Source: Streptomyces caniscabiei (GTDB taxonomy: Bacteria > Actinomycetota > Actinomycetes > Streptomycetales > Streptomycetaceae). From it: a DNA stretch of 64,000 nt. Shown here one piece after another: positions 34,475 through 41,863 of the stretch (within the stretch, counting starts at the first letter, position 1; every line of letters starts with the position of its first letter). The stretch covers positions 1-64,000 of the forward strand of contig NZ_JABXWI010000020.1 in assembly GCF_014930365.1 (NCBI RefSeq), read 5' to 3'. Below the pieces are notes generated by a model, which saw nothing but the letters and a program-made list of their open reading frames with translations, did not search any database and was not told the origin of the DNA. The position numbers were made by a program, and so were the translations under genes.

Positions 34475-34493
34475 TACGTACTCCGGTTACGTA
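34475..34493. promoter_or_regulatory. TACGTA-N7-TACGTA element
   Basis: Two copies of the self-complementary hexamer TACGTA, 13 bp apart start to start, in an AT-richer patch. The whole 19-bp element is both direct and inverted repeat, like a dimeric repressor operator. Its regulator is unknown. Confidence 0.4.
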
Positions 34494-34625
34494 GGTCTAC
34501 GGATGCGCCGCCCCTGTTCGCTTCGATTGGCTTGCCGGACGCCGGAGGGGTCGTCCCGCGTGCCCGCCGTGCCGTCGGGGTTCCCGACGTGCCGGAGGGG
34601 GCTTCGTGGGGAGGCGCCGGACCGA

Positions 34626-34648
34626 TTGTCAGTGGCTGCCGCTAGCGT
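34626..34648 (+). promoter_or_regulatory. DNA-damage (recA/PafBC-type) promoter of the DUF4132/MoxR-VWA locus
   Basis: TTGTCAGTGGC (34626-34636), six bases, TAGCGT (34643-34648). This fits the promoter class described for Streptomyces recA (TTGTCAGTGGC-N6-TAG-like -10) and the mycobacterial tTGTCRgtg-N8-TAnnnT motif. Expected transcription start is about 34655. The nearest substantial gene downstream on this strand is the DUF4132 gene at 34733. Confidence 0.75.
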
Positions 34649-34655
34649 TCCGCAC

Positions 34656-34688
34656 ATGGTCGCACTTGGGCCGGGATTCCCCGGCTGA
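34656..34688 (+). CDS. Possible 10-residue leaderless leader peptide
   Basis: ATG GTC GCA CTT GGG CCG GGA TTC CCC GGC TGA begins seven bases after the TAGCGT box, the same geometry as several real leaderless genes in this window. It would encode MVALGPGFPG. It might be a leader peptide, or the sequence may be a chance or relic start. No other evidence for translation. Confidence 0.25.
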   Translation: MVALGPGFPG

Positions 34689-34732
34689 ACTGTGCTTTCT
34701 TCGTGTGGATCTGACGCTAGGGGCTGGGGTTA

Positions 34733-35599
34733 GTGGGTTGGCTGTCGGCGGGCGACGGGTACGAAGTCGCTCTTGTGGAGGGGCGGGTGGCCGCTCGGGC
34801 CACCTCGGGCAGGGCTGCGGGGCGGCAGTTGAAGTCGCTGCCGAAGGCGCTGAAGGACCACCCCGAGGTGGACCGGCTGCGCCGGTTCGCCGAGTGGCTG
34901 GATCGGCACGCGACGGCGTGCGTCGAACAGGTGGACGCCTGGATGGTGTCGTCACTGCCCGTGCCCACCGGTCTGCTGGCCCGGGTGTGGCCGGACGAGG
35001 CGTGGCAGGCCGCGCTGCGCGACCTCGCGGTGGTCGGTGACGACCCGGACGAGGTCGGCTTCCTGCGGGGCGCCACGGACGCCGGCGAACTGCGGGTGGT
35101 GAACCTGGACGGTGAGACGGTCCGCCTCTCCCCGCGCACGGTGACGCTGCCGCACCCGGTTCTGCTGCCGGACCTGGACGACATCCGGGAGTTCGCGGCG
35201 GAGCTCGGCATCGTCCAGCGCGTCGAGCAGATACACCGGGCCACCTGGCGGCGACCGGACGACCTGGCCGCCAAGGCCACCCAGGTGCGGGAGTTCACCG
35301 GCGGCCAGTACCGCTCCCGCTTCGCTCTCGCCGCGCGCGCCACCTCCCTGGGGTACCGCGTCTCCGGCGGTCATGCCACCGCCCGGGTCCGGGACGGCGG
35401 GCGCACCGTCGAGGCCTGCGTGTGGATCGGAGAACCGTACTGGGACGACGAGGTGGAGACCGGCGGTCTCACCTGGCAGGACCAGGACGGCCGCGCCCTG
35501 CCGCTCGGCGAGGTGGGCCCGGTGGCGTGGTCGGAGGGAATGCGGATGGCCGCGGCGCTGTACGCCGGGCGCGTGATCGAGGAAGGCAAGGACGCATGA
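34733..35599 (+). CDS. DUF4132-domain protein
   Basis: A 288-residue protein. The second half matches DUF4132, the conserved C-terminal domain of E. coli YehI (MolR)-type proteins: IVQRVEQIHRATWRRPDD, then FTGGQYRSRFALAARATSLG, and the end WDDEVETGGLTWQDQDGR…LPLGEVGPVAWSEGMRM. In YehI the domain follows WGR and a long helical region on one chain; here it is free-standing and the next gene is the long protein. The start GTG 34733 has a poor G-rich ribosome site and is the least certain part. Its stop overlaps the next ATG. Function unknown; conserved next to MoxR-VWA genes. Confidence 0.8.
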   Translation: MGWLSAGDGYEVALVEGRVAARATSGRAAGRQLKSLPKALKDHPEVDRLRRFAEWLDRHATACVEQVDAWMVSSLPVPTGLLARVWPDEAWQAALRDLAVVGDDPDEVGFLRGATDAGELRVVNLDGETVRLSPRTVTLPHPVLLPDLDDIREFAAELGIVQRVEQIHRATWRRPDDLAAKATQVREFTGGQYRSRFALAARATSLGYRVSGGHATARVRDGGRTVEACVWIGEPYWDDEVETGGLTWQDQDGRALPLGEVGPVAWSEGMRMAAALYAGRVIEEGKDA

Positions 35600-38500
35600 G
35601 CGGGGGGACGCGGGTGTCGTACGAGGACGTGCTGGCAGCGGGCGGGGTGCTGCCGCCGGACACCGAGGACGCCGGGGAGCGGGCGGTGCCGCTGACCGCG
35701 CGGACGTATCGTCATCCGGGCCTGGAGGACCGGGTGGTGGTGCGGCTGGTCGCCGGGGAGCTGGGCGCGGCGGAGGATCTGGCCGCCGGGTTCCTCGGCC
35801 TGGAGCAGGACGCGGAACCGGCCGTCGTGGGGCTGGGACTGCGGCAGTCGCTGGGCTTCCCCGAGTGGGTGCTGGTGCACCACCCGGCGGACGGGCACCA
35901 CGCGCTGGGCATCGTGCCGGACCTGGAGCGGGCCGCACGGCAGGCGAAGTCGAAGCCCAAGACGGCCATGGACGCCTATCTGGAGCTGGGCGAGCGGCTG
36001 GCGGCGTCGGTGCCGCACTTCCTGCCGACCTTCTTCGAGCAGGCCGGCCGGGTGTTCCTCGCGGAGGAGAACGCCACGTACGCGGCCCAGTTGTTCACCC
36101 GCGCCCGCAAGGCCGAGGCGGAGCACGGGCTGGTCGTGGAGGAGGACCGGCTGGACGCCGTGTTCCTGGAGTTCGCGCTGGCCGGGGCGCTCCCGGTGAA
36201 GGTGCTGTCGGCGTACGCGAAGGAGCTGGCCGCGCGGGTCCCGGCCGAGGAGGCGCTCGGGCGTTTCACCAAGCTGTGCCTGCGCCGCACGGCGGGCGGT
36301 CTGCCGCCCTCGGCGCAGATGGCGAACGACCTGCGGCGGCTGGCACGGGCGGCAGGCCGGGACGCGGGTCTGACCGAGCAGGACTATCTGGCCGAGCTGC
36401 TGGCCCTGCCGTCCACGGCACGTGCCGCCGCGGGCTGGTGGAAGGGGCACCGTGCGGCGTTGGTGGCGCTGGCGGCACGGGCGCCCGAGGTGCGGGGCAC
36501 CCTGCTGGACATGCTTCCCGCGTCCCACGACGACGAGACGCCCGCGATGTGGCTGGACATGCTGGAGGCGTCCGGCGCCACGGCCGGGCTGTGGGACGAC
36601 TCCCTGCCCGAGAATCAGCGTCCGCACGACGGCACGGCGGGCTGGCTGGAGCGCTTCCTCACCTACCGGGAGCGGGCCCGGTCCTGGCGCGGCTCCACCC
36701 GGATGCCCGAGATGTATCCGCTGGTCGAGCGGACGGCGGACCGGCTCCGCGCCGAACTGGCCACCGCCGGACGTGAGTTGAGGGTCACGCACGACGTCGA
36801 TCTGATGGATCTGCTGCTGTCCCTGGACGTGCCCGTGGCCGCCCCGATGAAGGACGGGTCGCTGCCGCTGGAGCAGTGGGCCCCGGGCGAGGGACACCGC
36901 GAGCTGCTGTCGCTGGCCGCCGACGCCCGCTTCCACGAGGCGTTCCGCCGCGGCGCGGACCGGTTCGGCGACGACGACTCGGGGCGACGCGCCATCCGGG
37001 TGCTGGCCGCCTCGCCGGGCGGGCGACCGCTGCTGGCCGAGTGGGTGCGCGGGGTCGTCCGGCGGTTCGCCGCCGTGGGTCTGCCCCAGCTGCCCGACGC
37101 GCTCACCCGTCTGAAGTGGCTGCCGGCCGAGGCGCTGGCGCTCGCCGAGGACGAGGTGCGCTCCGCCGTCTCCACCGACCTGGCCCCGGTGCTCACGCGC
37201 ACCCTGCGCGCCGGCCTCTTCGACGAACTCGGCTGGCCCGCCTGGGAGGACGCGACCGCCACGCTCGTCCCGAAGGACGACGTCGAGGACATCATCGTCG
37301 CCGACGCCTGGCCGCACCTCGTCGTGGCGGGCGCCGCCCAGGCCCGCGTGATCGGCGCGGAGGGCACCCTCCTCACCCACGACCTGCGCATCCCCGCGGA
37401 CGACAAGTGGGGCGACCCGGGCTTCCACCACGTGGACGGCGAGCTGCTCGTCTACTGGCGGTCCCGCGACAGCGGCCTGCGCGGCTACTGGCACACCCGG
37501 GCCGACAGCCCCCAGAGCATGGAGGGCCCGGGCGGCACCCGGGGCACCGAGATGGACTGGTACAAGGCCGACCTGAGGCTCACCCTGCCCCTGCCGGGCG
37601 GCGGCCGGGCCACCGGCGCGGGTGTGCTGCACGCCGGGGACACCACGATCCCCGGCGAGCGGTGGCTGCTCTTCGACGGCGCCTCGTACTGGGTCTGGCA
37701 CGCGGAGGGCGAGCGGGACACCCACGGGTTCTACGAGTACGACCCGGCGACGGACAAGCGCGGGCGCATGAGCATGCCCGCCTTCCTCGCCGACGCGCTG
37801 CGCGACGCCCCCGAGGGCAGCGTCTACGACAGCGGCTGGCTCGGCCCCTCCCCGACCGTCGGCCACGCACCGGCCTCGGCCCCCGTGGACGGCGTGGTCG
37901 GCATCCGCACGGTCCAACTGCCCGACGGCTCCTGGCGCTCCCAGGACCTCGCCGGACACACCGTCACCCTGCCCGCCGGCCGGGGCAGGCCGTCCGCGCT
38001 CGTCGTCTTCCCGGGCGACGACCGGGCCCGCGCCGTCGTCCGCAACGGCTGGCAGCTGGAGATCGTCGACCACGACGGCGTGGTCACCTCCGTCGCGAAG
38101 ACGGACCGCACCCCGGGCATCTACGGCGAGGGCACCCTGCTGCTGCCTCCGGTGCAGTTCTGGGAGTGCATGACACCGCGCGACCCGGAGGGCTCCGCCG
38201 CGCTGCGCCGCATCGACGCGGCCACGTCGACGGCCCTGCTGGCCGCCGCCGCCCAGAAGGACAAGGACGCGCTGCCCGACGCGATCCGCGCGCTGCTGCC
38301 GGTCACGCACGACGCCCTCGTCGCGGGCATCGCCGGCGTCGTCCGCCACGCCGCCGGCCAGCAGGCCGTCCTCGACGCCGCGGCGGCCCGGCTCACCCGG
38401 GCGCTCGACGAGGGAGTGGACGAGCCGGCGGGGCCCGCGGGCCCCGCCGACACCGTCCTCCAGGGCGCGCTGAGCGGCCTCGGCCAGCCGGCGAACCACT

Positions 38501-40509
38501 GGTGGAACCGCGACGAGGAGGCCGACACCGTCTTCCGTTCGCTGCGTACGCTGAGCAGGGCCGCCGGACTCCTCCCCGCAGGCGCCGCCCCGAAGGCACC
38601 GGCCGTACGTCTCCACCTCGACGGGCCCGAACTGCCCACCGGGCAGCCGGATCTGTGGTCGCTCGCCGACCGCACGAGCGCCGTCGTCCTCCGCGCCACG
38701 GCCGCCACCACCTCGCCGGAGCACCGGGAGGCGCTGCGCACCCTGCTCGACCGGTTCGAGACGCTGGGGCTGGGGATCGGTGCCCATGCCGAGCGGTGGC
38801 GCGGAGTGATCGTGAGCCTGTCGGCCGACCAGCTGCGCACCACGTCGGGCGAGTGGCGATCGGGCTCGTGGAACGGTGTGCTGCCGCTGGGCGACGACGC
38901 CTTCCTCGCGATCGTGGGACGCCTGTCCCTGAACGACGACGGCGCCGTCTTCACCGCCTTCTTCCACGACCCGGCGGAACGCTTCGAGGTTCCCGAGCCG
39001 TACACGCTGCGCGAGTCCTGCCCGGTGACCGGGGCGAGGCACGCGGCCCGGCTCGGGGCGTTCCTCGCGGAGCTGGACGCGCGCGGACCCGCCCCCTGGT
39101 TCCCGGAGGCCGCCGAGGAGTTCGCGCGTCGCACCGGTGTCACCGAGACGATGTCCCGGCTGATCGTCGCAGGCCTTCCCCAGGTCGACGTCTACCAGCG
39201 CTCCTTCCTGTCCACGGAGGCCCGCGACGCCATCGGTGTGAAGCTGGCACCCGCCGCCGTCGCCAAGGACGAACTGCGCGGCGTCGACGGCGACATCCGC
39301 GCCGCGGTGGTGGCCGCGCTGCTGCCAGCCGACCCGGCCCGGCTGTGGACCGACGGGCCCGACGCGGCGGCCGCGGCCGAGGTCTGGAACAGCAAGGTGG
39401 GCAGGCGCACGGCCGTTCCCGAGGAGCTGCTCGCGGACGCGAACCGCGCCGTCAAGCACTCCCCGTGGGAGCTCCGCGGCGCCCTGCCCGCGCTGCTGCA
39501 CCCGGCCGGTGAACCCCGGCTCACCCAGGACCTGGAATGGGCCGTCAAGGGCGACCGGGTCCGGCCCGTCGACGACGGCGCGGTCGGGTTCACGGCGGAC
39601 ACCCTCGTCGGCTCGGTCGGCCTGGCCGCCTGGCTCGCCCACCGGCTGCCCGCCGGCGACCCGCTGCGGGCCGCGCTGCCCGCCGCGCTCACCGCCGTGC
39701 GCGAGCGGCTCGCGCACCCCGGGCTCGTCCTGGACCTCGACAGGTACATCGGCCTGCCGCAGTTCCGCAAGACCGCGGGCACCCCGACCGAGGTCGGCGA
39801 GGGCTTCGAGCGGTACGGCGCCGTCATCCTGGCCACCCACGACGACCAGCCGTCGCCCGGCATCCGGGTGGCGCTGCTCGACGAGGCCGGCCACGACCCG
39901 TACCTGCCGGCGCTGCGCGTCGACGCCCAGCGGCCCTACGCCGCCGAGGTGGCGCTGCGCCTGGCCCGTTCCGCGCCGTACGCCGCGCTGTTGGCCGACC
40001 CGGGCGACCCCGTGGCGGGCGAGCGCGGCAAGGACGGCACCTGGTGGCCGCAGGACCCGAGCCGTTCGGTGCCCGAGCTGGTCACGGAGGTGGCGAAGGA
40101 GTACGGCATCGGTGAGGACGCCGCCACGCTCTATCTGATGCTGCTCGCCATGCCCGACCCGACGGACCGGACGACGGCCCGCTGGACGGGCTGGAAGCCG
40201 GCCCGACTCAAGGCGGCCCGCGCCGAACTGGCCGGGGGCGAGCTGGTGGTGGAGGCCAGCCGCGCCAGGGCCGGGCGTTCGCTCTTCCTGCCGGGCGCGT
40301 GGGTCGACCCGAAGGCCCCGCGGCTGCCGCTGGAGCGGTGGAAGCTGCCGCTGTTCGACAGCCTGATGACCGACGAGCACGCCACGTTCGGCGTGATCGT
40401 GCCGTCCGAACCGGCCGCCGAGCTGTACCGCAGGGCCTGGCAGCGGATCCAGGACGGCGACATGCCCCGGTTCGAGGAGCTGAAGGTACGGCGGGGCCGC
40501 CGCCGCTGA
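35596..40509 (+). CDS. 1637-residue protein of unknown function in the MoxR-VWA locus
   Basis: A giant cytoplasmic protein (no signal peptide, no membrane helices). I do not recognise a catalytic domain. The N-terminal third is helical and repeat-like (AYLELGERLAASVPHFLPTF, LFTRARKAEAEHGL, HKAALVALAARAPEVRGTLL-style helices), suggesting a TPR/HEAT-like scaffold. The middle (about 560-860) is beta-rich with repeated DG…W turns reminiscent of propeller blades (DGELLVYWRSRDSGLRGYW, DGASYWVWHAEGE, DGSWRSQDLAG). The C-terminal part is again helical. ATG 35596 overlaps the DUF4132 stop (ATGA). Together the two genes may equal a split YehI-like scaffold plus extra domains. A strong terminator follows it. 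Confidence 0.8.
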   Translation: MSGGTRVSYEDVLAAGGVLPPDTEDAGERAVPLTARTYRHPGLEDRVVVRLVAGELGAAEDLAAGFLGLEQDAEPAVVGLGLRQSLGFPEWVLVHHPADGHHALGIVPDLERAARQAKSKPKTAMDAYLELGERLAASVPHFLPTFFEQAGRVFLAEENATYAAQLFTRARKAEAEHGLVVEEDRLDAVFLEFALAGALPVKVLSAYAKELAARVPAEEALGRFTKLCLRRTAGGLPPSAQMANDLRRLARAAGRDAGLTEQDYLAELLALPSTARAAAGWWKGHRAALVALAARAPEVRGTLLDMLPASHDDETPAMWLDMLEASGATAGLWDDSLPENQRPHDGTAGWLERFLTYRERARSWRGSTRMPEMYPLVERTADRLRAELATAGRELRVTHDVDLMDLLLSLDVPVAAPMKDGSLPLEQWAPGEGHRELLSLAADARFHEAFRRGADRFGDDDSGRRAIRVLAASPGGRPLLAEWVRGVVRRFAAVGLPQLPDALTRLKWLPAEALALAEDEVRSAVSTDLAPVLTRTLRAGLFDELGWPAWEDATATLVPKDDVEDIIVADAWPHLVVAGAAQARVIGAEGTLLTHDLRIPADDKWGDPGFHHVDGELLVYWRSRDSGLRGYWHTRADSPQSMEGPGGTRGTEMDWYKADLRLTLPLPGGGRATGAGVLHAGDTTIPGERWLLFDGASYWVWHAEGERDTHGFYEYDPATDKRGRMSMPAFLADALRDAPEGSVYDSGWLGPSPTVGHAPASAPVDGVVGIRTVQLPDGSWRSQDLAGHTVTLPAGRGRPSALVVFPGDDRARAVVRNGWQLEIVDHDGVVTSVAKTDRTPGIYGEGTLLLPPVQFWECMTPRDPEGSAALRRIDAATSTALLAAAAQKDKDALPDAIRALLPVTHDALVAGIAGVVRHAAGQQAVLDAAAARLTRALDEGVDEPAGPAGPADTVLQGALSGLGQPANHWWNRDEEADTVFRSLRTLSRAAGLLPAGAAPKAPAVRLHLDGPELPTGQPDLWSLADRTSAVVLRATAATTSPEHREALRTLLDRFETLGLGIGAHAERWRGVIVSLSADQLRTTSGEWRSGSWNGVLPLGDDAFLAIVGRLSLNDDGAVFTAFFHDPAERFEVPEPYTLRESCPVTGARHAARLGAFLAELDARGPAPWFPEAAEEFARRTGVTETMSRLIVAGLPQVDVYQRSFLSTEARDAIGVKLAPAAVAKDELRGVDGDIRAAVVAALLPADPARLWTDGPDAAAAAEVWNSKVGRRTAVPEELLADANRAVKHSPWELRGALPALLHPAGEPRLTQDLEWAVKGDRVRPVDDGAVGFTADTLVGSVGLAAWLAHRLPAGDPLRAALPAALTAVRERLAHPGLVLDLDRYIGLPQFRKTAGTPTEVGEGFERYGAVILATHDDQPSPGIRVALLDEAGHDPYLPALRVDAQRPYAAEVALRLARSAPYAALLADPGDPVAGERGKDGTWWPQDPSRSVPELVTEVAKEYGIGEDAATLYLMLLAMPDPTDRTTARWTGWKPARLKAARAELAGGELVVEASRARAGRSLFLPGAWVDPKAPRLPLERWKLPLFDSLMTDEHATFGVIVPSEPAAELYRRAWQRIQDGDMPRFEELKVRRGRRR

Positions 40510-40526
40510 GCGGACGGCAGGGGCAG

Positions 40527-40564
40527 GGGGCGCCCGGACCGCGAGCAGTCGGTCCGGGCGCCCC
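40527..40564 (+). terminator. 15-bp perfect-stem terminator inside the MoxR-VWA locus
   Basis: GGGGCGCCCGGACCG (40527-40541), eight-base loop, CGGTCCGGGCGCCCC (40550-40564). It begins 18 bases after the 1637-residue gene and 139 bases before the MoxR gene. Unless read through, it splits the locus into two transcripts. Confidence 0.9.
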
Positions 40565-40631
40565 GGCCACCGGGCACCCCCGGCCTCGCGTCACCCCGCG
40601 AGACCTGCACACGCCGCCTGCCTGCCGCCGC

Positions 40632-40673
40632 CTGACTCCTGACTCCTGACTCCTGACTTCTGACTTCTGACTG
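40632..40673. repeat. CTGACTN heptamer, six tandem copies
   Basis: Six copies of a 7-bp unit: CTGACTC x3, CTGACTT x2, CTGACTG, at 40632-40673. It is between the terminator and the MoxR gene, ending 29 bases before its ATG. Compare the seven-copy GCACTGA array at 15245-15293, which when rotated is CTGAGCA. Confidence 0.93.
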
Positions 40674-40702
40674 ACCAACTGCCCTACTGAGCAAGGACGT
40701 TC

Positions 40703-41863
40703 ATGACCCCGACCGACACGGCGACGGCCCTTCCGGCCCGGCAGATCCTGCCCGCCGAGGAGCGCCACGCCACCGAACTCGACTTCCTCGCCGCTCATGA
40801 CGAGGGCCCGCGCCCGCCCGGCTGGCGCCTGACGCCACGTGCCGTGGTCACCTTCGTCTGCGGCAGCGGCGGCGAGGCGCTGAAGCTGCCCAAGCCGCAC
40901 GAGACGCTGCCGGACAAGCTGGTGATCGCGCCCAAGTTCGTCGGCGAACGCGCCCTGGTCGAGCGGTGCGTGGTCACCCTCGCCGGTGAGCGCGGCCTGC
41001 TGCTCGTCGGCGAGCCCGGCACCGCCAAGTCGATGCTCTCCGAGCTGCTGTCGGCCGCCGTGTGCGGCACCAGCGCGCTCACCGTGCAGGGCACCGCCGG
41101 CACCACCGAGGACGCCTTCCGCTACGGCTGGAACTACGCCCTGCTGCTCGCCCAGGGCCCGACCCCGCAGGCGCTGGTCGACTCGCCGGTGCTCGGCGCG
41201 ATGCGCTCCGGCCGGGTGGCGCGGGTCGAGGAGATCACCCGCTGTCTGCCCGAGGTGCAGGACGCGCTGGTGTCGATCCTGTCCGACCGCCGGGTGAGCG
41301 TGCCCGAGCTGTCCGGCACGGACGACGCCCAGGTCCCGGCCGCGCCCGGCTTCACGGTCATCGCCACGGCCAACCTGCGCGACCGGGGTGTCTCGGAGAT
41401 GTCCGCCGCGCTCAAGCGCCGCTTCAACTTCGAGACCGTGCACCCCATCGCCGACGTCGAGGCCGAGACGGCGCTGGTCCGGCGGCAGGCGGAGGCGGCG
41501 GTGCAGCGGGCCGGCGCGGCCTTCGGCGTGGACGACGCGGTGCTCGACGTGCTGGTCACCGTCTTCCGTGATCTGCGCGCGGGGCGTTCCGCCGAGGGCT
41601 GGGACGTGGAGCGTCCGGGCACGGTGATGTCCACCGCCGAGGCGGTGTCGGTGGCTGCCTCGCTCGGGGTGGCCGCCGCCTATCTGCCCGGTGGGGACGC
41701 GCTCGACCTCGTCCCCGGGCACCTGCTGGGCGTGGTCCGCAAGGACGACCCGGCCGACCACGCCCGGCTGCTCGGCTACTGGGACGGCCCGGTGCGCCGT
41801 CGCGCCGAGGACGGCTCGGCGATGTGGCGCCGCCTCTGGGACCTGCGGGAGAACCTTCGGTGA
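40703..41863 (+). CDS. MoxR-family AAA+ ATPase
   Basis: An AAA+ ATPase of 386 residues. Walker A GEPGTAKS with Lys109, Walker B-like RVEEI (Glu176-Glu177), sensor 1 in VIATANLRDRG, and a helical lid (ALKRRFNFETVHPIAD carrying the arginine finger). MoxR ATPases work with VWA proteins as metal-insertion or remodelling chaperones. RavA-ViaA is the best known case. The E. coli equivalent by gene order would be YehL. AAGGA lies eight bases before ATG 40703. GTG of the VWA gene overlaps its stop by four bases, so the two products are made together. Confidence 0.92.
   Translation: MTPTDTATALPARQILPAEERHATELDFLAAHDEGPRPPGWRLTPRAVVTFVCGSGGEALKLPKPHETLPDKLVIAPKFVGERALVERCVVTLAGERGLLLVGEPGTAKSMLSELLSAAVCGTSALTVQGTAGTTEDAFRYGWNYALLLAQGPTPQALVDSPVLGAMRSGRVARVEEITRCLPEVQDALVSILSDRRVSVPELSGTDDAQVPAAPGFTVIATANLRDRGVSEMSAALKRRFNFETVHPIADVEAETALVRRQAEAAVQRAGAAFGVDDAVLDVLVTVFRDLRAGRSAEGWDVERPGTVMSTAEAVSVAASLGVAAAYLPGGDALDLVPGHLLGVVRKDDPADHARLLGYWDGPVRRRAEDGSAMWRRLWDLRENLR

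Larger units (their letters stand above)
34358..34732. other. Intergenic control region of the DUF4132/MoxR-VWA locus
   Basis: A 375-base gap. In order: weak hairpins after the protease gene (GTCCG-AGG-CGGAC at 34366-34378, GTGCC…GGCAC at 34386-34412), TACGTA-N7-TACGTA at 34475-34493, the damage-type promoter at 34626-34648, and an 11-codon frame at 34656-34688. A longer plus-strand frame (34386-34688) crosses all of these and looks non-coding. Confidence 0.6.

Noticed and set aside
34386..34688. 100-codon plus-strand frame before the DUF4132 gene
   Set aside because: It crosses the operator-like and promoter-like elements, has Cys/Arg/Pro-rich composition and no ribosome site. Only its last 10 codons have a plausible start.
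35371..40380. 1669-codon minus-strand frame opposite the 1637-residue protein
   Set aside because: Long but composed of R/G/V/H-rich sequence typical of antisense of high-GC genes. The plus strand has ATGA coupling to its neighbour.
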